Shown here: positions 24,040 through 35,756 of the stretch, piece after piece
How the letters are laid out: every line of letters starts with the position of its first letter
Position numbering within the stretch: the stretch's first letter is position 1
Assembly (NCBI GenBank): GCA_032433765.1
Contig: JAVIAB010000051.1
Span: 49,455,986 to 49,519,985 of the forward strand
Length of the DNA: 64,000 nt
DNA from: Megaustenia siamemsis
Lineage: Eukaryota; Mollusca; Gastropoda; Stylommatophora; Ariophantidae
Direction: 5' to 3'
Program-made: the position numbers and the translations under genes
Notes under the pieces: generated by a model
Told to the model about the DNA's origin: nothing
Databases searched by the model: none
Seen by the model: the letters and a program-made list of their open reading frames with translations, nothing else

Positions 24040-24213
24040 TGAAACAGTACAATAGTCTAAAGAAGATAATTATGGAGTGCATAGTTTCAGGTAAACGAGA
24101 GAGGGGAAGACCTAGAAAAGATGGCTGTGAGATGTCACTATGAGCTGCAGTTGACACGGGAGTCTAATTCCAACATGAACAAGCTAGATGATGATGATGA
24201 TGATGATGATGAT
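24040..24213 (+). mobile_element. LINE 3' end with (GAT)n tail
   Basis: The plus strand reads KKIIMECIVSGKRERGRPRK near 24060-24120, the basic GKRxRGRPRxRW motif found close to the C-terminus of many LINE proteins. It is followed 70 bp later by (gat)9. Family not assigned. Confidence 0.6.
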
Positions 24214-24214
24214 G

Positions 24215-26428
24215 GTCGTTAACAAACGAGAGTACAAACATCGTAGGTACAGCAGAAGTTCAGAAGCCCGACCTATTATAATTATCTCTCTTAACGGGAT
24301 GGGATGAGAGAGTTAACCCTCGTTTTATTCTTCCACTTAGTAGCTCAATACGTGCTGACAATTATCTTTTTTTTCCTTTAAACAAGAACGTACCAGCACA
24401 CAGAGAAAAGAATTCCTTCTTTGTCCCACAGTGAGAATGTGTGTAACACAAATCAAAGAATTGATCGGGGTCTAGAAAAAAAGTGTTTGTGGTTTTCCTT
24501 GTGTTCTCTCGCTCAACCCTGAACTGAAATCATCAGGAATACCCTCCCTACACAAACGAAATGTGTTAGCCAGCACAAAAACATCAATTCAGGAAATAAA
24601 AGAAAGCATTAAAAATAATTTGATGGATATGATCAATGCTTTCAAATATTTAGATGTTAAAATTTTTTTAGCTAGCAGAGTTTAGTAGAAACTGTTCAGA
24701 AAATGCACGAAACAGTCGCTTTATAATTGTATGTAGCGGTGTCACGAGATAGTTTGTTCTACTGTAGACAAAGCTGACTTTCACAGACAAATAACTTCTG
24801 TCAAAGCCTTACGGGAACTGCCAGTCTGCATTGGCTACGAGAAATGCTAATACAGGTGATGGAGCGGATATGGGGATGGTCCTACTGCAATGAAACTGAT
24901 TTCATTAATAGAACAGAATACTATTATAATTAATTAGTGTAATATGATATGAGATATGATGATAAGATATCACATTTTCATTGTCGAATAACTCAATGAG
25001 AGAGATAATCGCGTCGCAGAGAAAACAATGTTGATTAGATTATATAGTGTTATTAGATTAGGGTAAAATTAGGGAAGGTAATCAAACTAGCATAAGAGGA
25101 ACACAGTACGTGCATTAGAGTAATTTTGTGGAAATGAATAAGGTGTTTCGTAGTAATCTATAGCACTGGATAAAAGCATTCGTGTTTTGTGAAGAAAGTT
25201 AGATACTGTAGGAAAATATGACTAGAACCGAGTTAAAAAGCGAAAAAAGAGTGGCGTAGCAAATATTATCATCTTTTGACCCTATGAGAAGTTGGAGATC
25301 CACGTGCTGCTTAGACTTGTGGCACTATGTTAAGAATGGACATGGATCGAGGCATTTGGAGAGGTTTTATTATTGCACTTTTAAGCGTGTCGACTACTAG
25401 CTACTTTGCAGCAATGGACAAAAATATTTCTTTATACTGATAGCCCAGTGTTGAAATGTTCCTAACACAAAATCTGATGAAAAATTATTTCTAAACATGA
25501 AAAAGAACAAAGACGTTCTCTATGTCATAGCTAGATTTAAGATAAATTAACAAGATTTATAAAACGCAACGCCATGGTTGACCAATAGTTGCCGGCTTTG
25601 AAACTTGTGTTTCCATCTTTACGGTCAAACAACAGCAATGATCAAGATAGAGGACGGAACAGTCAGACCTTCACAACACGCAAGAGAGCTCTATCATAAT
25701 CATATTCACTGTGCACATATTCAAGACACTATATGATTACCCATAGCTGGCTTAATTAAAAGTTCACTGTATGCACGTACAAACGTAGCTTGTTGGATTA
25801 AATCTTAATCGTACTGTATGAGACTCAAATAAATCAAACAATGTTTCTCTGAAACTTCCGTAATAAACAAACTAAATATAAATCGTCATTTTCAAAATTG
25901 TCAAAATATTTATGGAAACCAGGATAATACAAAGTATCAGTATCCAAGCTACGGAATGAGCGGTATGAAGTTAGCGCATGGGTGGATTATTTCACTTCAA
26001 CTGGATATACTATCAGTTGAATACATGCACAACATGGACATTGTATTTCAACGTAATTTTTGCTGGTGTGTACAAAGAAGAACCAGACGCACTCTTTCAA
26101 CTTTCTCTTATCAAGGATAATCGTTATGTAAAAGTGTATGTGGCGAGACAGCAATGCGAAACAACGAATGTTCTCAAAGTGCAGGACTATTGACAGCGCG
26201 ATTGAAAAGGCAATTATATTCCCCTAGATGTTTTCCTAACTTTGAGCCACGCCCACGTTCTCAACTCAGCAATAAAGTAAATACATTTTAATGTAATAGT
26301 TACTGCATTTTGCTAACGTATTAATGTATGCTTACATCCAAATGATCATTTAAATAATATGTGTATAGTCTATAATAGCAAACTAAAAGGCAAGCTTAAA
26401 TAATGTAGGAAAATTGAAAACAATATTT
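24215..26428. other. Unclassified DNA, no gene seen
   Basis: About 2.2 kb without a recognisable coding region, tandem repeat or element. The plus frame 25978-26193 (71 codons) has no known motif. Confidence 0.45.
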
Positions 26429-26884
26429 AGTTATTTTAGTGGACAGATCCTCACTGCGTGTGGGATAAGTATTACGTACTCGTATCTCTTCCGAGATATA
26501 CCCCTCAACGTGTGTCAACTAAAGACACATGCATTGTGTTTGTTGATAAGTCTTTCTTCGCTTCATGCGTAATGCTCCCGTCTGGCATCTCCTACCTTGA
26601 CGTGATATTTGTCGTTTGTTCATAATTGCGGACTAAAGGTAATTTTGAGCTGTTTTTTAGTCCAGTGGCTATGAGATCATTCAGAATGTCTACGCGGTCC
26701 ATTGACCTTCCGCACTCAACATCAGCCAAACTGGCATGTCTGTCAGTACGCTCATTACCTTTTACACCCGCGTGCCCTGGTACGAAACCAAATCAGACCT
26801 GTTAAGAATAACCCCCCCCCCCCCCCCCCGAGACTCAAACCGATTATATCTAGCACCGCCAGTTGTGACCTTTATGAGTATACT

Positions 26885-26898
26885 CATTGAGTCACTAG
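26885..26898. repeat. Left target-site duplication of the nested SINE pair
   Basis: The 14 bp cattgagtcactag recurs exactly at 27268-27281. The reading frame of RNase H (SDSM) is repeated on both sides, proving that the pair inserted into an existing LINE-C. Confidence 0.92.
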
Positions 26899-27163
26899 TA
26901 AAAAAAAAAAAGTAAAGTACCGCCCGTCACGCCAAGTGGCGTATAGGGAAATATGGTGTTAGTGACCCTATATTTTACAGACCTTCAGCACATGATTTTT
27001 TGGGGTAATGTGGTAGGTATTACGCCCGTGCTGCTTTACTTTCCCAGAAAAAAATCCGGTACCCATTTAAGGCTGGGTGAACCCGGAGCCGTCGGTTGGG
27101 ATCGAACCCTACCCCTTGTCCGTAGTAGTCTAGTTCACTAACCACTGAGCTATCGCGGCTCCC
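26899..27163 (-). mobile_element. SINE-1 nested beside SINE-2 in LINE-C
   Basis: Full-length minus-strand copy: A-rich tail at the left, body, B box (ggttcgatccc), A box, and gggagcc head at 27163. It sits at the tail side of SINE-2. Its own flanking duplication is weak (cacta, 5 bp). A minus-strand-complement frame at 26953-27141 is an artefact of the SINE body. Confidence 0.9.
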
Positions 27164-27267
27164 ACTAATTTTTAGGGAATTAGTAAAACCCAGGTGTCCT
27201 CGCCAGGTACGAACCCCGGCTGTTGCCGTGGTAAGCCACCGCCTATCGATTGCGCTAACCGGACACC
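27164..27267 (-). mobile_element. SINE-2 candidate (short tRNA-like element)
   Basis: On the minus strand the sequence starts gggtgtccggttagcgcaat, with an A-box-like ttagcgcaatcg and a B-box-like ggttcgtacc about 50 bp on. It pairs its ends (gtgtcc ... ggacac) like a tRNA acceptor stem. It ends in a short aaaac/taatt region. It is bounded with SINE-1 by a 14-bp duplication. It could also be a pseudo-tRNA; no second copy is in the window. Confidence 0.7.
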
Positions 27268-29811
27268 CATTGAGTCACTAGGTTCGTGTTTAAATATTTG
27301 TGTCTCAAGCCATACAAATGCTTTAGTAACATCCATAATTTCAATGCCACCACGAATGTCCAATGAAACCACCAATATCTTCTTTCACAGTCCTACCCCC
27401 AACATAGGCTGAGAAAGTCCAGGAGGTCCGTACGTGTCGGATGTCAGTCTCAGAAAAGTTCTCGAAAGTGAAGGCCTTCATTTCTGTCTCAACGACCAAG
27501 AGGTTTTGTTGTCTACATTATCTGCCCAGTGTGAGGACGACGATACTCGTACCCATACTTTCACGGGTTTTATGTTCTTTAATGAACACACCTGCTGAAC
27601 AATTTCATTGTCTGTCCCATACATGACTTTTCTCTGTTTAACCTTCTGCCATTTGTACTAATACATTCACGGTATAGCGGATGATTTAAGTCTGCACTGA
27701 TTCGAAAGTAGGCGCGTGCACGGCAAAGTAGTGTGCAGCACCATCTTCTGATGGTGTGGGGAATGTTATGGAGATAATGCATCGCCCTACACTCTGTATC
27801 TTTTGTGCACCCAAGGATGATGCTCATTGCCTCATTTTGCTTCCTTTCTATTCGTTCTATCTGAGCATTGCTGAAAGTCCGGATCGCCAGTGAATACTCA
27901 ATAACAATCAGGACGAGTACCTCGTGTAAGAGAACAAGATGACCCTGCTTAATTTCTGCTGCTGCCATGACCCTCATTGCAGATAAACCCATTCTGGCTT
28001 TCAATACCACCTGGACCACAATGTTTGTTAAAATCAACGCTTCGATCAAACCACACTCCTAGGTATCATCGCGTAAGTTCTCACCACAATTTCTGAACAC
28101 AGATTCCCATGTGGCGTTAACCTGTTGACCTTGTCGTTATTTCAAAGAAAACTTTGTCACCCTTGCCTTTGTGAAATTGATGATTTGAAGAGTGTTCTGC
28201 CTCCTCACACCGCTCGTTTATACGATCAAGGTCTATCGGAAGCTGTCCTTCAAGACTTTGTCCTAGCGATAAAACAAACATCATTAGAGTAAGATAATGT
28301 TATTCCCCGCCCTAAGATTTGCTCGCTTGGTATCCTTACTTGGTGGGCGTTGAGAAATACTGGGGATAACTGTGAACCAGGTTTACACGGTCGGTGTGAA
28401 TTTTCCTTGTCTCCGAGGCCCAAGTATCACATTTAAATAGCACGTTTGAAAAAGGACCGCAGAAATTTAATTGAAGAGGAAAGGACTGATCTTTAGTTCA
28501 ACGAGTTGAAACATCAGGAAATTGAGAGATACTCTGTTGTATGAATCATCAAAATCAATTGCAACAGCGAAGGTTACAATGACTGCTTGAAAACCCTCAC
28601 CATATACATCATGGTCAAAGATCGCAACATTTACCCATGTCTCTCTGCTTAGACAGTACCCTCGAAGGTAGGAAGAGGACGCAGTCTCTACAACTGGTAG
28701 GTAAATCTCCTAGCATTTATTTTCTCCAACAACTTACCCTCTGTGCTTTGTATGGTAAATACTCTATAGCCTGCTATTTTCATTTGATCTTTGCCCGGCT
28801 TGTATCAAATAACTATGAAGTCAGTCTTCATTGATATTAGTGTGCACGACAATGTTATTATAGATATTCGCTAGTTCAACCAAACCCTGATTAAACAACT
28901 AGCCAATATCCCCATACCAAATGCTATATGGACTCGGAGTACTGATTTTTGCAAGCTCTAACGTTGCTTTGATGTCATCTACTGTAACATAATCATTTTG
29001 ATCCATTCTTCGTGCCCTACATCTGTCACGGATAGTCATTCTGACAACGCAACGACCCATCGAATCCTTTGGATTGCTTTTTTCAAGTTTTGTGAGAGAG
29101 TAGCACTCTACCCATGCTTTCGCCCATTCTCTGTCAGCTAAGATCTAAGCTCTAGAAATCATGAACACAATTGCTCTTCACTATACCATTCATGCTCTTG
29201 TGAAGCCACAGAATAATGTCCATGGTTATTTTCTTGCCCATCCTGCTCCCATCTTTTCATTCTGCAGATGATATTGCTGCGCTTGTTTCGCCTTGTCTTG
29301 CTAACAATGTCTAGACCTGAGATGTCCTACGCAAAGGACTGCATTCTTGGCCTGTATTTACTGGATCTAGCCTTCTCCACTGATATGCTGCAGTTGTTAT
29401 GTTCACTCCCATGATGTCCTAGGACACTTTTATGCCTACTCAAGATAGGGGGGAAGAGGATACCTGAGCCAGGTGAATGACACTGTCTTCACTAATTGGT
29501 TGACTCCTCATTCTAATGACGCAACTGACATTGATAGAGGCCAAATCAATATCTTCAAGTGCATACTCCTCGCCTTGTTTTTTGGTAATCATGCCTTGTT
29601 TGTTGGTATGCATGGCTTGTTTGTTGATAAACATACTATCCCCGTATTTGTCTTTTACTTTGAGGTCACCACAGAGAATGGCATCCCTCCTTCAGATGTA
29701 AATCCACTCACACAGTGCCATCACTGTGCGTCCACGTTTGCCTTATATACGCAGAAGTTGACAAATAAAAAAAAGTTTCTCCGACTCGGCTTTAATGGCC
29801 TGTAGCTGTAT

Positions 29812-30172
29812 TCCATCGCAATTCCATCGAGACACGAGTAAACCTCTAACATCACAATTCCATCGAGACACGAGTAAACCTCAAACATCACAATTCCATC
29901 GAGACACGAGTAAACCTCAAACATCACAGTTCCATCGAGACACGAGTAAACCTCAAACATCACAGTTCCATCGAGACACGAGTAAACGTCAAACACCACA
30001 GTTCCATCGAGACACGAGTAAACCTCAAACATTACAATTCCATTGAGACACGAGTAAACCTCAAACATCACAATTCCATCGAGACACGAGTAAACCTCAA
30101 ACATCACAATTCCATCGAGACACGAGTAAACCTCAAACATCACAATTCCATCGAGACACAAACATCACAATG
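29812..30172. repeat. 36-bp minisatellite, about 10 units
   Basis: Unit contains 'caattccatcgagacacgag' followed by taaacctcaaacatca. Period 36 bp, exactly 12 codons, so both strands have open frames (plus: QFHRDTSKPQTS; minus: CLDGIVMFEVYS). It lies immediately beyond the endonuclease end of LINE-C. Confidence 0.95.
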
Positions 30173-30689
30173 CCCCTGAATTTCATTGCAATCTCAATAT
30201 TTCTACCGCATTGATTGTTGACTTCTTTTTTCATATTAGTCTATCTATACAATAATTACTTCAGCCATTAAGGCATATAAATAATATATCAATAAAAACA
30301 ATTGTTTGATAGAATGTAATTTTTTTTTTCATTAAGACATCTCTTAACAGTGTCACAAAAATGTCAAAACAGTGGAGTAGACCATATATTGCTTTCACTG
30401 TATTAGTTTCCTTCTTATCTGTTGTCTTCCCTTTTATATTTCAAAAGTTCGTATTTTTAAAAAATTGAATGCAAAGATGTCTACTCAAGGATTACGTATA
30501 TATTTTTTCCCGTGTAAGAGTTGCAATGAAGACATGCACTGACTACTGATTTTTTTTTTTTTTTTATAAATGATGATTGTAAACTTTATAAAGTATTGCA
30601 GCAGCATACAATCTAGCCGTCAGAAGCGAACCAGTCTAGCAAATGTCTTGGTACCGCTCTTGTTTTCTTAGGACAACAATAGACGATCT

Positions 30690-30912
30690 CCAGTGATGTT
30701 ATGTGTATCTCTGGTGATGTTATGTGTATCTCTGCTGATGTTATGTGTATCTCCAGTGATGTTATGTGTATCTTTGTGATGTTATGTGTATCTCTGCTGA
30801 TGTTATGTGTATCTCTGCTGATGTTATGTGTATCTCCAGTGATGTTATGTGTATCTCCAGTGATGTTATGTGTATCTCCAGTGATGTTATGTGTATCTCT
30901 TGTGATATTATG
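30690..30912. repeat. 21-bp minisatellite, array 1
   Basis: About 10 units of gatgttatgtgtatctccag plus t, with ctctgctg and ctttgt variants. The period is 7 codons, so more than one frame stays open. Confidence 0.95.
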
Positions 30913-30914
30913 TG

Positions 30915-31755
30915 TTATTGGTTATGGAAGGCCTCGGTATCACTGCAAACGAATCAAAATCCATAATTGCTCAACCGCCCATGCCAGTGGAATCATCCGA
31001 ATTACTGACTCATCTCCCAAACAAAGAAAGGTAACTGTAGTCCCCATCGTAGCAGTCTCAGCACACGCCAAAAGACATAAGGCGAAACCGCGCAGAAAGT
31101 GAACACAGTCAAATGTTCCCTGTCATACGATATCATCCTTCATCGTAAACAATTGGGACATCGAAACATGATCAAAACGGATGAAACACACAGCTCACAG
31201 TGTGCACAGAGCACTTAACTCAGTAGCTCCTGCAACAAGCCGGACTTGGAATATGAGGAAACTGCAACAAGGAACACCCTTCAGACATAGCCTTCAATGG
31301 TTCCTACCGCTTATCCACCATATACCATGGAAGTTCACGTCCTCCCGAAAATGATGATCGTATTATAGACTCTCCACATATCCCCTTTCTGTTCTGTTTT
31401 CTTGTCGAATGTTCCATAAGATTATCCTTACCCATACTTTATCACAAATCTGATAAAAACAGAAAAAATAATCTCCGTGATTTATCATGTGACTTGTTCA
31501 CACCTCCATCAAGCAGTAAGGTACTCTGTATACGATAAATTACAGTATCGGATATATATAAATATAGAATCTGATGCACACAAGAAAAACTATTTCATGA
31601 GAGCATGATGCACGCTCCATGAAGACTAATACTAAAATAAGAAATTCAGGTATAACATGAGTAAGGACATGAATACAAAGTTAACAATGTGGAGAAATAA
31701 ACAAATACAGATTAAAGGCCAAAACCTGAAACAAAAGGAGGACATTTCTTAATAA
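30915..31755. other. Unique spacer between two 21-bp arrays
   Basis: The plus frame 30701-31102 runs out of the array into this spacer. The only recognised piece is the dispersed repeat at 31141-31215. No gene seen. Confidence 0.5.
31141..31215. repeat. Dispersed unclassified repeat, copy 2
   Basis: Matches 5-79 with about 80% identity over its length, both in the same orientation. Confidence 0.6.
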
Positions 31756-31756
31756 A

Positions 31757-32252
31757 GGATGTTATGTGTATCTCCGGTGATGTTATGTGTATCTCTGCTG
31801 ATGTTATGTGTATCTCCAGTGATGTTATGTGTATCTATGGTGATGTTATGTGTATCTCCGGTGATGTTATGTTTATCTCTGCTGATGTTATGTGTATCTC
31901 TGCTGATGTTATGTGTGTCTCTGCTGATGTTATGTGTATCTATGCTGATGTTATATGTATCTCCGGTGATGTTATGTGTATCTCCAGTGAAGTTACGTGT
32001 ATCTCCAGTGATTTTATGTGTATCTCCAGTGGTTACGTGTATCTTCAGTGATGTTATGTGTATCTCCGGTGATGTTATGTGTATTTCCAGTGAAGTTACG
32101 TGTATCTCCAGTGATGTTATGTGTATCTCCAGTGGTTACGTGTATCTTCAGTGATGTTATGTGTATCTCCGGTGATGTTATGCGTATCTCCAGTGATGTT
32201 ATGTGTATCTCCAATGAAGTTACGTGTATCTCCAGTGAAGTTATGTGTACTT
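31757..32252. repeat. 21-bp minisatellite, array 2
   Basis: About 23 units of the same repeat as 30690-30912. From about 31985 on, units alternate with 'gaagttacgtgtatctccag' variants and an 18-bp short unit (ggttacgtgtatcttcag). The block at about 32014-32115 and the block at about 32117-32220 share this variant order, indicating an internal duplication of about 103 bp. Confidence 0.93.
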
Positions 32253-32254
32253 CT

Positions 32255-32570
32255 TCCTATCATGTATTCAGAACTACACCTACCGATATTGACTTACGCA
32301 GATTCTTAAGCATGCCCATCTTTACATTTTTAATGCGGCACGTCACAAACTGTGCTTCAGTCTTTAGCATAGTTTTATATTGGACTACTTCTTATAATTT
32401 ACTAATTAATGTTATTGTGGTTTTTGTCCTTGTTAAGGTGCGTCCAAGAAGGCAGTGATTCGTGCTTCATGATAATCATGGCGGTAGAGACAAAGCAACG
32501 AAAATGACATCACACTTCTACCTCGTCTTCAGCATAACAATGATATGGAGCAGCTAAACTAATAGAAAGA
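32255..32570. other. Unclassified DNA, no gene seen
   Basis: Nothing recognised on either strand. Confidence 0.4.
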
Positions 32571-32575
32571 CAAGA

Positions 32576-32617
32576 AACACTACGACGTTTCGGCAAATTC
32601 CTTCATCGAGTAATACT
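32576..32617 (-). ncRNA. Hammerhead-ribozyme-like motif, remnant
   Basis: On the minus strand the order is stem I strand AGUAUUAC (32617-32610), UCGAUGA (32609-32603, one CU swap from the core CUGAUGA), a short GG/CC stem II, then GAAACGUC (32591-32584) and stem I strand GUAGUGUU (32583-32576). The two stem I strands pair over 8 positions, three of them G-U. ACGU is a self-complementary minimal stem III, as known in hammerheads of Penelope-like elements and retrozymes. The core swap and an extra A before stem II suggest that it no longer cleaves. Identification is by core match only. Confidence 0.55.
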
Positions 32618-32814
32618 AATAAATTAAAAATTATACAAATAAATCCAAGTTAGCAAACATTTTTTAAAAGGCCGAAATAGTCAGGGTTTTCGAAGACATA
32701 GTAGAAGTAAGAATAGTGACGGTAAAAGATGACAAAGATAAACTATTCATATTTCTAGTCTATGCTTAAAGGAAACATATTAATAGCAAACCCTAAAATT
32801 CGCTTGTGGTTGAA

Positions 32815-33866
32815 GGCCATCATCATTATCATCGAGTGCCTTCTCCGCAACGAAGGACGGCTACCATGGATCGCCATTCTACTCTGTTTCTTGCTTTGAT
32901 GGTGCAGGCCGTCATAGATTGACTTGTCCATCTTTTGATGTTACTCGTCCGTGTTAGTCTTGGTCTGCCTCTGCCTCTTTTACCTTGTATTTTTCCTTCC
33001 AATATTACTTTTAGTAGCTGTTGTGTCTTTTAACATGCCCCGAAAATTTCATTTGTCATGTCTTAATTGTATTTAGTAGTTCTCTTTTTATTTTCAGTTG
33101 TTTTAAAACTTCATCGTTTGTTATCTTTTGTTTCCATCCAATTCTACCTATTCTTCTATAAATCCACATTTCAATGGCTTCAATTTTCTGTTCTGTTTTC
33201 TTGTCTAATGTCCATGTTTCTGCACCATACAGGAATATTGAGAAGATGTAACATTTTGTCATTCTTAGTTTCAGCCATGTTGATATTTGTTTTGTTGTTA
33301 GTATATTTTTCATGGCATTAAAATTACTTTTTGCCATACCTATTCTTTTGTTTATTTCAATTTTGCATTTTCCATCATTGGTTATAGTATGTCCTAGGTA
33401 GTTGTAGCTCTGGACTGTCTCCAGATGTATTCCCTCAACTGTGATATTTAATTGTAGGTCTTGAGAATTTTCTTTGTTTATGATCATAGTTTTAGTCTTT
33501 TTGATATTCATTTCTAGTCCATATTTTTTACTTGTTATGTTTACCACATTAAGCAATTGTTGTAGGTCTTTAGGATTTTCTGCTAGTAGAACAGTATCAT
33601 CAGTATATCTTAGGTTATTGATTATCTTTCCCTTAATTTTTAGGCCTGGTATCTCTGATATGTTTTTAAAGATTTGCTCAGTGTATAGATTGAACAAGCT
33701 TGGTGATAGGATGCACCCTTGTCTTACTCCTCTTTTAATGTCCATGGGTGTAGAGTTCTCCTTGTTATATCTTATTATTGCTGTTTGCTCCCAGTACAAA
33801 TTGCATATTTGTCGTATGTCTGTGTCGTCTAGATTTATATCCTTTAGGCAGTCTATGAGTTGGTTA
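32815..33866 (-). mobile_element. LINE-B: RT and C-terminal domain, 5'-truncated
   Basis: The minus strand is open from 33916 to 33056 (286 codons). It has NHNQLIDCLKDI at the end of motif A, motif B GVRQGCILSPSLFNLYTEQI, and motif C LRYTDDTVLLAENP, where Ala of YADD is Thr but both Asp remain. NYLGHTITNDGKCKIEINKR and MWIYRRIGRIGWKQK are in the connecting region. A stop separates LLNTIKT from the downstream FSGHVKR C-terminal region. The catalytic Asp of motif A is cut off by the truncation. The (cat)n tail is at 32819. An 8-bp repeat, tggttgaa, at 32807-32814 and 33867-33874 is a likely target duplication. Confidence 0.9.
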
Positions 33867-33879
33867 TGGTTGAAAGTAC

Positions 33880-34378
33880 TACATAAGAAATGTGATACTC
33901 TTCTGCTTCTTATCAAATGTGAGCTAAACCCTCATTCCAGATACATCTCTTGTTGGAGTGCATATCACCCAGTGACATAGCTCATTTATTGCAAAATGGA
34001 GACTCTTACTTCTCAATGATTTGTGCCTTCCCCTGTCTCAGTGTGATCATGGCTTCATTAATTGCTACATCTATTGTGTTATATTTTGAAATAATTCAGT
34101 TATTTTATTTTCTTTCACTGAGTATTGGCTACAGAAAACAAACTGAACAAGAAAAATAAAACAATAACAGCAAATATAAACACAGTTAATTAATAGAAAG
34201 TACTAACAACATTGAACACGGCAACAAAATATTCTCAACAAAAAGATCTACATCAATTATAACCACTTCTAAAATATTTAGAAATTTAACGTAATTCACT
34301 AAATTGATTATACATAAAACAACGGTGATGTGAATTCTAAATTAGTGGCGACTTATAATTATATAAAGTAAAAAACTC
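33880..34378. other. Unclassified DNA, no gene seen
   Basis: Nothing recognised on either strand. Confidence 0.4.
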
Positions 34379-35195
34379 CAGGTATGCTGATGATGCAATT
34401 GTAAACGCTAAGAGTGAAAATGAGTTACAAGACATGTTAGAAATTACAGCGAAGGAAAGCCAAAATAAAGAACTCCGCCATACTAGCAAAAATACAGAAA
34501 TAATGGTAGCAACAAAGAAACATATATCACCGCAATGCACAATAAAGACAAGTGGAACAATATTAAAGCAGGTAAATGAATTTAAATATTTGGGAACTTT
34601 GTAAAATTTAGATGCTAGATGTACAACAAAGGTGAGATGCAGAATGGTTCAGGCAAAAGCAGATTTTCCAAAAAATGAGGAAGATACTGTGCAATCCATT
34701 TTTTGGCAATAGACACAAGGAAAAGAGTTCTTAAATATTGTGCAGAACCCATCTTAACATATGGATGTGAATCATGAACAATAGGACAACAGACAAGAAA
34801 ATCATTGGAGTCTGTAGAAATGTGAGTTTACAGAAAAATGTTACTGAAGCATACCATAGATGACTAACAGGAGTAATGAAAACGTTCTGAAAGAGGTCAA
34901 AACAAAAAGAGAGCTAAGTTCAAATATTAAGAATAAACAGTCCTTACTGTTTGGCCATGCAATGAGAAGAGAATATCTGGAATATATTGTGACAACTGGA
35001 AAAATTGGAAAAATTGGAAAAATTGAGGGTCGAAAATTTAGTCGGAAGCAAAGAGAAAAGATACCAGGCAGCTTAAGAAAATGGCTTGGCAGAAGGTCAA
35101 CAACAGAAATTATAAATAACTGTCGAGATCGAAAGTTGTGGAGAGACATAATCACATACGCCAGCAGACATGGGAATTAATGAGGATGGTGATGT
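34379..35195 (+). mobile_element. LINE-A fragment: from RT motif C to tail
   Basis: Starts just at motif C: the plus strand reads RYADDAIVNAKSENELQDML, with YADD retained. Then it has KQVNEFKYLGTL, the ETWT-like region, and NENVLKEVKTKRELSSNIKN. The end is DRKLWRDIITYASRHGN and a short gaggatggtgatg tail. A 9-bp-type internal repeat, attggaaaa, at 35003-35029 adds three extra codon triplets (IGKIGKIGKI). Several stops; inactive. Confidence 0.92.
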
Positions 35196-35756
35196 GAGCT
35201 AAAGAAAAATAATGTGCATACCATATTTAAATCAAACAACAACCGATAGTATCCATTGCAGAATTCAGGGAGGAATTGAAATAATGAGGATTTTTCTAGC
35301 TGTCATAAAGAAAAGTTAATTCTTGTGGTATTGGTCGTTTCAAAATATTTTGAAGGTGTTTAAAATTCCATATCTCTGCAACCAATTGATTGCTAATGCT
35401 GAAATTTTGCATATGGTCTTGTGATTTTTTGGTCCCAAGAAGTACATTCATTTCCTCACCAACAAACGTATAGTTTTAAATATTCTTTATTTGAAGTATA
35501 CAAATTTAAGGCATTTTGGTCAAACCATATATTTGGAGGAATTACCGCTTCATATGAGTGAGCACCCACGGACTTGTCATCTTGAACGTAATGCGCGCCA
35601 ATTTCCCTGTTTTAAGCACTAAAAAACACATAAAACGCGTCATAGTTATAATTTTATATCCGGTGCATCCCATTTCCTGTCGTTTTGTTGTGATTTATGT
35701 GCAACGGCGTATCCTAATTATTGGGTAATTTCGTTAAATTTGTGATCTGTTAGTCA
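35196..35756. mobile_element. Probable 5' flank of the IS630/Tc1-type transposon
   Basis: No gene seen. By position it probably contains the left terminal repeat of the following transposon. I could not find a matching inverted repeat right of 37032 by eye. Confidence 0.3.

Larger units (their letters stand above)
26430..29720 (-). mobile_element. LINE-C, decayed long copy: endonuclease, RT, RNase H
   Basis: On the minus strand, right to left. An endonuclease remnant has GDLKVKDKYGDS near 29660 and LASINVSCVIR near 29540. RT motif A is VAIDFDDSYNRVSLNF near 28560, with its Asp kept. RT motif C reads LSYSNDVCFIAR near 28290, so YADD has become YSND. The region after RT includes QIERIERKQNEAMSIILGC near 27850. 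RNase H follows with DVTKAFVWLETQIFKHEP near 27310, interrupted by SINEs, then SDSMSILIKV and VPGHAGVKGNERTDRHAS near 26760. An 18-C run at 26812-26829 lies inside RNase H. Order and RNase H suggest the I-like group of LINEs (inference). Many stops and shifts make it inactive. Confidence 0.88.

Noticed and set aside
29473..29805. 110-codon plus-strand gene
   Set aside because: It is the antisense of the LINE-C endonuclease region on the minus strand.
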